NCBI GenBank assembly: GCA_001910725.1
Contig: MJGA01000005.1
Coordinates: 682,001-746,000 of the forward strand
Source: Phanerodontia chrysosporium
Taxonomy: Eukaryota > Basidiomycota > Agaricomycetes > Polyporales > Phanerochaetaceae
Direction of reading: 5' to 3'
DNA length: 64,000 nucleotides
Under the pieces are notes generated by a model that saw nothing but the letters and a program-made list of their open reading frames with translations, made no database searches and was not told where the DNA came from. Position numbers and translations under genes: made by a program. Position 1 is the stretch's first letter; every line of letters begins with the position of its first letter. Positions 33,608 to 44,401 of this stretch are shown here, piece by piece.

Positions 33608-34072
33608 GTTGCGAGACGCCGTGCAGATAGTTGAAGTACTAGTGCCTGGAGGAAGACCGCCGGGTGACGCGCTTGTAACAGGAGGCGTGGACAGGACCTG
33701 TGCTCAGGTGGAGGATATGCAGCGCCGACACAGATGATGTCGGGTGTGGGGGCTCAGGAGGGGTGTGCAGAGCAGCCTCGGCGGGAGGAGCGCAGGACTT
33801 TATAGAGAATGGGGACCATTGCCGGGGAGAGAGCGCGTTGATTTGTGACAAGTCACCACAGAGAGCTGCCTGTAGATCGACCAAATCTGAGATGGACCCA
33901 ACACTCCAGATTCAAAATGCGCGGCCGCTGAAACAGGTGGCAGTGTATGAGGTTATTTCCTCAGTCTCTCCCGGGTCCTGCCAGCGGGCGTCTGTCCCGT
34001 CCAGGACCCCGTCCACCGTAATCGCACATTATCATGATTATTGTTCGTGCAACTCTGCCCGTACAATGTCCC
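33608..34072. other. Intergenic, upstream of the C2H2 gene
   Basis: Lies upstream of the C2H2 factor and downstream of the alpha/beta hydrolase. A minus-strand frame of 81 codons overlaps the likely 5' untranslated region and has no motif. Confidence 0.45.
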
Positions 34073-37000
34073 TCACGGAGGTGTACCCACCGCACGCGGC
34101 GTGTCGCTCGCGCTCGTAATGAGGTGCGAGTCCAGCAGCCGCCGCCGCCGCATCAGCTCGCTCTCCGTAATCGTCTGCCCCGCCTTCGCTGCCGCCTGAC
34201 CCTTCCCACCCGCCTGCACCGCATTCACACTCGCATTCCCGGAAAGCCCGTTGGCGACCACCGCAAGCGCCCCTGCGCCCTGCGCGGCATCAAGGGGTAG
34301 CGACGCGGGATGATGCGCTCCCCCGTTCGCGGGTTGCTGCGAGCGCGCGCCGTCCTCGGGCGGGAAGTAGTCTTCGTCGCTCGCCCGCTTGTCCGCCGCG
34401 CCGCGCCCACGCTGCGGCGTCCGCGACCGCGACCGGACCCGGCCGACGATCCGCTCCTTCGTCGCCGCGCTCAGCGACGGAGCGGCGGCGAGCGCCGCTT
34501 CGGCGAGAACGTCAGCGCGTCGTCCGTCTCCGTCTCCAGCTCAGTCTCCGACGTGAACGGCGTGCTCAGCCCGCCCATCGCGAGCGCCGCGAGCCGCTCC
34601 TTCCTGCCCGTCTGCGCCGCCACTGCGGCACTGTCGCGGCCGCGCCGCGTCGTCCGTTTCGCCGCAAAGGCGTCGTCGATGCGGTCCGCGAGATCGTTGA
34701 TGACGGTGCGGGCCTCCTGCATCAGCTGCGCCATTTGCATGTAACCATGGCTCCAATCACTGAATATGTGCAGCTGCACCCAGTCCTCCTCCGTCTGCGC
34801 CTTCAGCTCGGCGAGCTCGCGTTTCATCGCCCGCACCGACGCGTCATCACGCCCGGCATCGTGCACACTCATCCGCAGGTGCTCGCCAAACTTTGCGCTC
34901 TTCCCTCCGAGCGCCTGCTCGAGCTCCCTCCGCCGGGCACGCTTTGCCTCGCGCACGCGCCCTGCAAAGATGATCGTGTCGTCGACAAACGGATCCTTCT
35001 CGCCACACGACATGATCAGGGGTGGGAACTGTGCGAGCAGCTGCGACGGCGCGAGGACTGGAGAGAGGTGGTAATCGGACGCAAAATCAGGATTGCGATG
35101 CGGTCCGATGAAGAGAATCGCCATGGCTCTCATCTGCAGGATTCGCCAGCTCGCGCATCAGCGGCCATCAGGTATATACAGCTTGCGTTTCACGCACCAT
35201 GCTGGGCGAAATGATGCGGTCCTGGAAGTATCCTGTCCGACTCGTCATTGTCAGCCGCGTGCCGAGCGGTGCCTGCTCCTGCACGGCTGTTCCCTCGGGC
35301 GGCCCCGATGTCGACGGACCCTCTGCGGGCGGCCTCTGATCTTCGACGGCGTTCACCACGGGGTGGAAGCGGACTCGGGCCTGGATTGGCTTGTCCTCGT
35401 CAGGGATCGTGCTCAGGTCGGCGCCATCCTCCTCGTCGGCGAGGCTCCCGGCCTCGTCGGCAGCTTCCGCGGCGCCGCTTTCGGAGTGTCTAGAAGCACG
35501 CGGCGAAGGAAGCTTGGTTACCCTGTGTTGCGGCGCAGACGCCCGTGCGTGAAGGGGCGGACGTTCGCTCTTCGGCGACGTCAGCGTGCGGATCGCATCC
35601 CGCCAGCTCCGTTGGCGGCGCAGCGGCCTGCGGTCGCCGACCATGGAGAGCGGGCTGACGTGCTTGAAATGATCCTTCTGCTCGATCAGCCCCGACAGGT
35701 TCCCGGATGACTGCTCTGATTGTAGCACGCGCAGGTTTTGCGGTGACATCCACGAGGTGAAGTTGAAGTCCAGGGCTGCGTAATTGAGCTGCAGGGCGAT
35801 GGGATGCGGCACGGGAAGTTGCGTCTCGAGAAGCCTGATCATGACCGCTACCGCGACATGAGCTCCACTGCATTGGCAGCACGTTAGATCAGCAAGGGTC
35901 CCGGGCTCTCGCTTAGACGTTGAGACTCACGCGGAGTCTCCGGTCAAGATCACATCGAGACTGGTTCCGGCCATTCCGATGACCTTCCCACACGATTCGA
36001 CGAGGACTCGGTACGCATCGAAACACTCATCAATAGCGTAGGGGTAAGGGTCTGTTCAAAGTTTTGGAAGTGAGACATTGTTCCCAAAAAGCCAACGGCA
36101 CTTACACTCGGGTGCCTTGCCGTACTCGATTGACAAAATTGGCTTCCCGGTGCGCACGGCCCACATGCGCAGACGATCCTCGTGGTGTTCAGGCGTCATG
36201 GAGATGAAGCCACCGCCAGGGAAGTCGAGGATGAGCTCAGTAGCCCGCGACAGCTGGTGCTCGGGAGGCGCAAAGAAGAGCCATGCCGTTATTGGTCGCT
36301 GATACGCCGACCCACTAGGACGTGGAAAGACGAGCTTTCGGCGGATGCTTATCCGCGGGAGGCTGGTTATTAGACGGAGCTGAAACATGTTGAGTCAGCG
36401 GCGCGTCCAACCGCGCCTACGACGGCGGGTTCGGTATACACGTACATAAGGATTAGAAGTCTTTTCCCAAGTGGTACGCAGCATTTCCACGGTGGGTACA
36501 GCTCTAAATCGTCGAAGCTGTGAAAGACCTCAACGTCCATGTTTGCCGCGTCGTAAACGTTGTAGACGAACCTTTTCGTCCGCTTCTGTGGCGTATATTA
36601 TATAGTACACGGAGAATAATACAGAACATATATCCTTGAGCCATTTTGGCCGTATGGACATGGCAGTAGCAAAGCCTGCATCAAGGCCGGTGTTTATCCA
36701 GGTCGCACGATAATAGTTTGGTGAATACTGCGGCGATGGTCAATACACGGGTGGCATCTTTGAGGTGGAGTGTACTGACCAAGTTTGCAAGAGGTTCCGG
36801 GGCTGGGTATGCGGGGTCAGGACAGGGAGCGGTCGTAGAAGAATGAAAAGAGCTCACAGCCAAGCCCCAAGATCTTGTCCAAGTTTCGCACGGCGTATAC
36901 TCCCGTCAGGGTGCTGACAATGAGCTGCCACGGCGTGAACCGTTCTGGAGGCGGCATACATGCGCATGAGCAAGAGCACGGGGCGACTTTGCGAGGCGAC

Positions 37001-37210
37001 GTACGTAGGGCCCTGTTTGCTCTCCGTAGCCAAAGCACTCGGGGCCCCCTGGGTTCCCGTGCAATATTCTCCAGATCCAGAAGATAATGACGAAGAATAC
37101 CTGCACGAGTGGTGAGCGTGTCAGGCGGTGCGTGTGCGCCTGAGAAGGAGGATGCGCACCTGGAGCCTCTTCCAGGAGGGGCTCGGACGGCCCAGGAGGT
37201 GGTCTATCAT
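34073..37210 (-). CDS. Alpha/beta-hydrolase fold-3, steryl-acetylhydrolase-like, with large insertion
   Basis: Predicted serine esterase/lipase of the hormone-sensitive-lipase group, nearest by eye to fungal steryl acetyl hydrolases. Exons on minus: 37210-37160, 37100-37001, 36944-36858, 36802-36780, 36727-36572, 36517-36446, 36379-36106, 36051-35931, 35867-35198, 35133-34632, 34539-34073; about 840 aa. An N-terminal hydrophobic helix (VFFVIIFWIWRIL) suggests an ER membrane anchor, followed by ERFTPWQ and RFRAVPTVEMLRTTWEKTS. The oxyanion block is FPGGGFISM, the nucleophile elbow GDSAGAHVA, the acid in GEKDPFVDD and the His in WSHGYMQM. Between elbow and acid sits an unusual Pro/Glu-rich insertion of about 170 residues, and a charged tail follows the His. 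The junction 34631-34540 is uncertain: intron or a missing base. Confidence 0.8.
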
Positions 37211-37736
37211 GGCGTTGGGAGGTGTGGTGGGTGCACGAGCCAAGTGGTAGCGAGGCCAGCATTCCTGCTCGAGCGGAGGGTGTGGTCGCAGGTGATCGTA
37301 GTTGCGGGGCACGCATGTGATTATTGCCACACGGCCGCACACTTCCATTTTTGGACGGTCAATGCGTGATAGGCGCCCTATGCCTCGATCGCTCCGAACA
37401 TCCGCGAAATGGGGCCTCAGCTGCGTTCCCGTGATGCTCGCCCAGCGGTGCTCCCTGACGGAGTGCTGCGCTCAGGTCTCGCGTCGGAAACAGCGTTGGA
37501 CGAAGGCTTATTGCCCTTCTCAACGGAAGCTGCGCAAGGAGTGAAGATACTCCGGAGTCCACGCATGGCTATCATATCTCCTCGAGCGGCCCGATCACAG
37601 ATCGCGAGGAGATAGTACTGAGTCACTGCTCGTCGCCCGCGTGCAGCCCTCTCTCTCCAGGACCTCCACCTCTGCTGCTCTGCCACGGAGCACGCTGCAA
37701 TAGACACAGCCAACTTCACCAGCTAGACTAGACACC
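37211..37736. other. Divergent promoter region
   Basis: Upstream of both the alpha/beta hydrolase and the allantoin-degradation gene. No gene was seen. Confidence 0.45.
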
Positions 37737-40011
37737 ATGGCCGTCGAGCGCATACCCCTCCAGGACTTCACCAAGCACTTCTCCACGGCAATCGGTGCGC
37801 GTCGTGTGACCGCGTGTCCTCACGGCCGGCCAGCTCACACCCTCCAGAACTATCTAGTGTTGCACTCGGCGGACAGGTGTGCTCCGTCTCGGACGAATTC
37901 TTCGCCGAGGCCCACCACCTGCTGCTCGTCGAGGTAAGCGTCATTCGGTCCAGTCTGCTTTTGTGCGGCCTCCTATGACACACGGTGCGTGACCACAGCC
38001 CGCGCCGAGCCTCAAGGGCAGTTCGGGCCAAAGGGTGCTCTGTTCAGCGGCTGGGAGACCCGCCGGCACAACCCTACATATGATTGGTATGTTGTCTCTC
38101 TGCAGACTCGGTGCACACTCAGCTGTTCCTGCAGGTGCATAATCAAGCTCGGATGCCCTGGCGTCATCTTTGGCTTTGATGTAGACACGAGCCACTTCAA
38201 CGGTCGGTGATGCTGGTGAAACACTGGCCGACCATCGCATCCTAACGTCTCTTCAGGCAACGAGGCGCCTGAAGTCTCCGTCGATGCTCTCTATCACGAT
38301 GGGAATCACCCCACGGTCGATGACAGCAGGGTTTGTTTCAGATACGCACCTTGTATGCTGTGTTGCTGTGCATGCTGACCACCCAAGCAGTGGACCGAAA
38401 TCCTGCCAAAGGTGCGCCTTGGCCCCAGTTCTCGGCATCTCTTCAAGATCCCGCAGACACTGGGAGTAAATTACGTGAAATTGAATATGTATCCCGACGG
38501 CGGAATCGTACGTCCGGCAGTGCTGCTTCCTTTTACGTGCCTTGCCAACCGTTCACGACGCACTAGGCGAGGTTCCGCGTGTACGGGCTGGTACAACCGC
38601 AGTTTCCATCAGAGCTCGGCGCCCTGTTCGATTTAGCCCACGTATTCGCTGGAGGACGCGTCGTATTCACCTCAGATCAGCACTTTGGCGTCGGGTCGAA
38701 CCTGATCCTTCCCGGAAGAGGTAACGACATCCCGACGCGCGTACCGCATTTTAATTGACTCGCGATGGCAGGGAAGGACATGGGCGACGGATGGGAAACC
38801 AAGCGAAGCAGGCAACCGGGCCACAAAGACTGGGCCATCATCAAGCTGTGAGTGCGATAGCGCGTAGGGCACGTCAACGCTCTTCTGACAATCACCGATA
38901 TGCGTCGGAATTCTCAGAGGAGACGTCGGACTGCTCTCACACATAGAAATAGACACAGCGCATTTCATGGGGAACTTTCCTGAATCGTGCGAGGTGCATG
39001 CGGCGTACAGCACTGACGTTGTACCAGTGGGCCTGGCAGAGGAGGATTGGACACTGATCCTGCCCCGCACAAAGCTGGGCCCACACCGGCAGCATCAGTT
39101 CCAGCTCGAGAACGTGGAGAGGCCGTACACGCACATCAGGGTCACCATCTACCCCGACGGCGGCATCAAGCGCGTCAGGGTGATCGGCCGCCGTGCGCAT
39201 GGCAATGGCCCAAGTCCCGCACCGCCCTTGGCGGCCGCGGCAGCAGCAGTGCCGCCGCCGGCTGATGTGCCTGCCGCGCCCGCGCCAGACGGCGCCGGAC
39301 GCATCACGCTGCCTGCGCTCGCCCTCACACCGGAGGCGTTCGCGCCGTTCGGACAGGTCGTGCAGGCGTACGCGGACGTCCACGCCGTGCCGGCGCCGCG
39401 CGCGACGCGCATCACGGGCGCGAACCAGGGCACGGCCGTCAAGTTCCACAAGCTCGCGCTGCTCGCGGACGCGTACCCGCCCGCGTCGGGCGCGACGGCG
39501 GGCATCTCGGTGTACCGCTGCAAGCCCGTCGCGCTCGCGCCCGGCGGCGTGTGGCACGTCGACCTGCTCGAGCGCCACCCCGCGACGAAGCAGGCGTTCA
39601 TCCCGATGGGCGAGGCTGCTGGAGCTGATGCTCTCAACAGCCCGGGAAGCGGTACCTGGTCATCGTCGCGCAGAACGGAGAAGATGACAAGCCGGACCTG
39701 CGGACGATGCGGGCGTTCGTCGCATCGGCTGGACAGGGCATCATGTACAACATGGGCATTTGGCGTATGTTCTGCATTGCTGTTTTGGTTTGCGGTTGTG
39801 CTGACACGTTGTTGCAGACCACCCGATGGCGGTTCTGGACGGAGTGAGTAGACGTTTGCTGCGTAATTCTGGAGGTTCGGGCTGACTTGGATGGCAGCCG
39901 ATGGATTTCTCGTGCGTAGAGACGCAAATTGGAAACGGCGACCCGCTGGACTGCGAGGTGGTTTCTCTGGGTGGCTACGCGGATCAGTACGCTGTCAAGG
40001 TCTCTGTGTAA
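37737..40011 (+). CDS. Fused allantoicase / ureidoglycolate lyase
   Basis: Bifunctional enzyme for purine (allantoin) nitrogen recovery: allantoate to ureidoglycolate plus urea, then to glyoxylate plus urea. Exons: 37737-37794, 37848-37933, 38010-38086, 38135-38202, 38257-38330, 38391-38507, 38567-38720, 38772-38847, 38918-39764, 39818-39843, 39898-40011; about 565 aa. Residues about 1-330 hold the two jelly-roll repeats of allantoicase ([19 protein letters not shown]...[18 protein letters not shown]; then [12 protein letters not shown]...[17 protein letters not shown]). An Ala/Pro-rich linker leads to ureidoglycolate lyase ([46 protein letters not shown]). Exon 9 is one base out of phase near CCC at 39641-39643. 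Exon 3 start is chosen for phase. Such fusions are known in basidiomycetes such as Cryptococcus. Confidence 0.9.
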
Positions 40012-40202
40012 TTTGTTGCGTGATGGGCGGTCATGTCCCGATATGGCATCTGGCTTTGTGGCGGCCACGTGGCTATAAGATTGCAATCAAATCTGCCCGA
40101 TCGCGCAATAGACGAGGGCGCCGAGGAGAGTCAGACCCAAAATGCACGTCTCAGCCGTCTCCCACATCCTGCCCCTCGCCCTCTCCCTGTCTCAGCGACA
40201 AA

Positions 40203-41686
40203 ATGAGCTCTCTCGGACTCACCTCCATCCGCACCACCGGTAGCAAGATTGAGATCGTCAACCAGCTCCTCCTCCCGCACACCGTCGAGTTTGTCGAAAT
40301 CGACTCCGTCGAAAAGGCCCACGATGCTATCAAGCGCATGATGGTACGCAGGCCCACTCACCCAGGCACAGCTTCGCTCATCGTTCACACAGATTCGGGG
40401 TGCGCCCGCGATCGCATCGCTCGCCGCGCTCGCCATCGCCTCCCACCTCACCCTCGCCCTCGAGGCACCGACGAGCCCGGAGTGGCTGTCATCCCCTGCC
40501 GCGCTTCAGGGTCACGTCCAACCCTTGCTCGACTACCTCTACACCGCCCGTCCGACAGCGGTCAACCTCGGCGCTGCCACGCGTCGCCTCACTAAAACGC
40601 TTCAGGCCGGCGTCGCCGCGGGCAAGGACGCTCGCGCCATCGCTCAGGACCTCGTTGCGGAGGGCAAGGCCATCGACGCCGAGGATGTGTCCCGGAACAA
40701 GGAGATGTCCAGGCATGGCGCGGAGTGGTTGCTCCAGGAGGTCGTGAAGAAGGGCAAGGCGCCCGAGGGGCTGCAGGTCATGACCGTCTGCAACACCGGG
40801 TCCCTCGCGACGTCCGTGAGTCTTGTGTTTCTAATTTGGTGTATCACGCCGGTAACAGCTTTGCGAAGGGCTATGGCACGGCGCTGGGTCTCATCACACA
40901 CCTGCACGAAACGGGCAAGCTCCAGAGGGCGTTCTTTACCCAGTCTACGCCGTATCACCAAGGATCGCGGTGAGCCGGCAGTTAGTCCACATGCCCGGTC
41001 ACGGTACTGATTGGCAGGCCAGACTTACTGCTTTTGAGCTGCTGTCCCTGAGAATTCCCTCGACGATGCTCTGCGACAGCATGGTCGGATCCCTCTTCCA
41101 GCATCACGACATCGCCGCAGTGGGTAAGTGTCTGGGAGCCCCACCCACGACGGTCGCGCAGTTTCGCTGATCGCGAACCCCTAGTTGTCGGCGCCGACCG
41201 CATTGCCAAAAATGGTGACACAGCGAACAAGGTGCGCATGAGAAATGCGCTGATGCAACCGTGCGATGTCTGACGCTGCGCAGGTCGGAACGTACAACGC
41301 TGCTGTTCTGGCGGCCCGTCACGGCATTCCCTTCATCGTCGTTGCTCCGGTGAGCACGGTCGATCTTGAGACTGATGATGGCAGCCAGTGAGTGCGGCCG
41401 TGTCTGAGAGTGTCGAGAGTGCTGACCTGTGCGCAGGATCCCCATCGAACAGCGCCCACCATTGGAGGCTTGTCTGGTCCGGGGCGCGCTCTACCCTTTC
41501 ACCACCGGCGTCGACGGTGTCAAGCAGCAGGCGACTGTCATGGTCACGCCCGAGGGCCTCGATGGGGTCTACAATCCGAGCTTCGACGTCACGCCTGCGG
41601 AACTCATCACTGCGATAGTGACTGAGAAGGGCGTCGCGGTCAAGGCGGATGGAGCGAAGGGCTTTGATCTCAGCAGCATCGTCTGA
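40203..41686 (+). CDS. MRI1: Methylthioribose-1-phosphate isomerase
   Basis: Enzyme of the methionine salvage pathway, converting 5-methylthioribose-1-phosphate to methylthioribulose-1-phosphate; an eIF2B-alpha-like fold. Exons: 40203-40343, 40393-40815, 40869-40969, 41023-41123, 41185-41231, 41284-41387, 41437-41686; 388 aa, normal for fungal Mri1. Motifs: [13 protein letters not shown], the catalytic Cys in [11 protein letters not shown] (about residue 180), QGSRLTAFEL, and the catalytic Asp in [20 protein letters not shown]. The C-terminal [12 protein letters not shown] is also typical. All junctions are in phase. A TATAAGA lies at 40074-40080. The intron at 40816-40868 ends in an atypical CGAAG acceptor, but phase supports it. 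Confidence 0.93.
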
Positions 41687-42247
41687 GGGCAGATGTAGAG
41701 GCTGGTATATATACACCGACATTCTCGGGCGGGTTGCAAAGTATAACGCTGTTATAGACTCCGATCAACTGATTTCGTCATTGCGAGACCCTGCTATGCA
41801 GAGCGTCACTGCAGTGCTGCTCCCGCGCCTTCGTTCTATGTACCTTTTTGTATACTTACCACGACGGGGCTCGATGTCCTTCAGCAAACTTGGCATTTCC
41901 CTGCCAAGTTCGCGTCTGCCGCATTGCATGCACAGATGGTGCATGGCGGCCATGGCAACCGGGTAAGCGTCGCCGCTTGCCCCGCGCCTTCTGGGAGGAG
42001 AGCCCGCTCGCGCCGATGGTGAGTGCGGCAGCCTTCCAGCGAGAAGATCTGGTTGAGGCTCGGTGCCAGAACGACAGAAACGATCGGTTGTGCGAGGCAC
42101 TCGTGACAAAAACCGTTGATCCCACCTCTCTGATCGGCGTACTTGAACCGCGCCCAGGTCGCCATCGCCGCCTCACTTTCTGCCTCCAACGTCCACCACC
42201 TTCAGCACCGGGCACCACCCCTCCCCGTCGTTCTTTACCTCGATACC
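41687..42247. other. Intergenic, no supported gene
   Basis: 3' region of MRI1 and promoter of the secreted SLT-domain gene. GC-rich frames on both strands lack motifs. Confidence 0.45.
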
Positions 42248-43536
42248 ATGAAACTCTCCGCTCCTTTCGTCGGCCTCGTCCTCGCCGTCGGCGTCGCACA
42301 GGCCGCGTTCCCGCACGCTGAAGGTGGTATCGCCGCCCGCGAGCACCACAGGCGGCTCAGCAACCATGCGCGCGACCTCGTCGACGGCCGCGAGCCTCTC
42401 AAGCGGCCGCACAGGCGTGCCGACGGCAAGAAGTGCAGGGCCCGCCCGTCCTCGGTACGTGTCTTCGCGGGCGTGCTGCTGGCGCGGTGCTCATCTGTCT
42501 GCAGAGCCTCGTCGCCGCGTCGTCCACCCCCGCCCCGCCGCCGCCTGCCAAGACACCCCCTGCGGCCGTCAAGGCTGCCGCCACCACGAGCGCACCCCCG
42601 CCCCCGCCGTCGCCCGCTGCAAACTCGAGCTCTGGCGGCATCAAGCTGAACACCCTCTGGTCCGACGCGTGCGGTGCCAGCGGTGCGACTGGTGCGTACC
42701 CAGACGGCTTTTGTCCATGACTACAGACTGAAAATATGCTACAGAGGACATCACCCCGACTACTGGCCCCAACGGTGCCTGTGGTACTTCAACTGCGGTA
42801 TTGAAGGCTCCGGCTGGAACCCGCCGCCGATGACCATCGGTGATGTCGTCGCGAAGGACCTGAACGAGGCCTCTCGGAGCCTGGCACTCCCTTCGCGAAG
42901 TGTGCGCCCTACGTTGGTTTCTTCTACCAGTATGGTGCCCAGTACAACAGTACGTGTGTATGCCATCGTCGCAAAGCGTGTCATACTGAGCTATGTCGTT
43001 TACAGTCCCGCCGATCTTCCTGGCCTCGATTGCCATGCAGGAGAGTTCTTGCGACCCTAGCCGCACCGGTGGTGCCGGCGAGCAGGGCCTCATGCAGATC
43101 ACTGTCGTACGTCTGCGTCCTTCCTGCACAGACTCGCGCGCTCTGATGCGCGTCTCTGTAGGACAAGTGCGGCGGCGCGCCCGGCGGCAACTGCAAGGAC
43201 CCGAACTACAACATCCAGCAGGGTGCACTCTTCCTCTCCGAGCTGCTCTCGGAGAACAACGGCAACGTCCTGCTCTCCATCGGCAAGTACAACGGCTGGG
43301 TCCCCGGCATGACCAAGGCCCAGGCGACCGCGGCCGCAAACACTGGCTGCTGCCCGTGCCAGAACAACCTCGACTAGTACGTTCCCTGCCTGCGCTTTGC
43401 ACAGCATCGCTGGTGCTGACCTCCTGTTTCTAGTCTCGTGCAGTTCTTCGATGGCTGGCTCATGAACCGCGACCCGACTGCGTCGCCGCGCCTCGGCCAG
43501 TACTTCAATCTCGACATCTGCCACACCGGCCAGTAG
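42248..43536 (+). CDS. Secreted SLT/lysozyme-like domain protein
   Basis: Secreted protein with a lysozyme-like (soluble lytic transglycosylase) fold. Exons: 42248-42454, 42505-42691, 42745-42949, 43006-43106, 43162-43376, 43434-43536; about 339 aa. Signal peptide about 1-19, a basic region with RR/KR processing-like sites, a Pro/Ala/Ser linker (APPPPPSPAANSSSGG), then the catalytic-type domain: CGIEGSGWNPPPMTIGDVV, PPIFLASIAMQESSC with the motif Glu, GEQGLMQIT, and GNVLLSIGKYNGWVPGMTK. Cysteines near the ends could form disulfides. Exon 3 is two bases short of closing; the breaks map to CC at 42778-42779 and 42870-42871, where one C each restores the domain. A role in attacking bacterial peptidoglycan or remodelling polysaccharide is inferred only. 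Confidence 0.8.
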
Positions 43537-43935
43537 AGGTCTGCTGCATACCCCGTCTCGCATCGTCGATGATACCCACCGCTGGTCGCTGGCGCCGCGC
43601 GTGTCTTCACTGCTCCCTGGTCTCTGTGTCTGCCTCTGCTCCTACGCACGTATCTGATGTGACGCCTCTCGCTGCTGTATATTGGTTCTGCAGTGCATTA
43701 TCTAGCCCCGTACCGCTTAATGATACACGTACTCAAACGCATAATGTTGTGCTCTTGGCTGGCGTAGTGAGTGTGGTTGGACACAGTCCGAGGACTCGGA
43801 AGCGCGGGACCTGAACGTGAACCTGAAGGCGCTCCGGCCCGCGTCCGAACGCTCTGTGGATCGGAGGAGTGACCCACCACCTCCTACCACCAGCCCCTCG
43901 TTCACTACTTCTACGATCGCCTTGACCACATCGAG
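43537..43935. other. Intergenic
   Basis: 3' region of the SLT gene. The reading frame upstream of 43936 stays partly open (PLVHYFYDRLDHIE) and could belong to an unseen upstream exon of the next candidate. Confidence 0.4.
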
Positions 43936-44138
43936 ATGGCGCAGACAAGTAAGCTTTTACAACAAAAGACCCTGCTCTCTTGTCTAATGCTGGTGACCTA
44001 GAAGCCCTGAGTTTGTGCATTGAGATCACCTCGAACGAGAGACGATGGCAGTTCCGCGACGCGCCGATACCAACTCGCTCAACGCAGCGCGAAGAACTGC
44101 AGCTTGAGCATCTAAAAGAATTTCTACGAGTCTTTTAA
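43936..44138 (+). CDS. Candidate very small gene (49 aa) or 3' exons of an unseen gene
   Basis: Two exons, 43936-43948 (13 nt) and 44002-44138, join in phase across a GTAAGC...CCTAG intron of 53 nt. The result begins MAQTKALSLCIEITSNE, continues RRWQFRDAPIPTRSTQREE and ends LEHLKEFLRVF. The composition is protein-like (aromatic, charged, amphipathic C-terminal helix). It is too short to recognise. The frame before the ATG is open for a few residues behind a possible CCACCAG acceptor, so this may instead be the last exons of a longer gene. Treat as a hypothesis. Confidence 0.3.
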
Positions 44139-44401
44139 CAGGGCAAACGTTGTCTTATCTGCTTCTTTGCCTTCTTACGCATAAGGAACGCCTTTTCGAG
44201 GACAAGGCTTTGGCAAGACAAGGTCGCCCGGCGTTGCAAAGTGGGCCAGCCTGCGAAATGTTAAAAAATCCCTATTGTCCCTCTCACCGCAGCTGTGACT
44301 CACCCGCCCCTTTCCCTATTGTCCATTCGGACCCGCATTCGTCTGTGCTGGGCACATACGCTGGAACATCGCCATTTTCATACATCCACTCGCGCCGCAA
44401 G
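44139..44401. other. Intergenic
   Basis: Upstream region of the F-box gene. No independent gene was seen. Confidence 0.4.

Noticed and set aside
38937..39637. Long minus frames opposite the allantoin fusion gene
   Set aside because: Antisense shadows; the plus strand carries conserved enzyme motifs.
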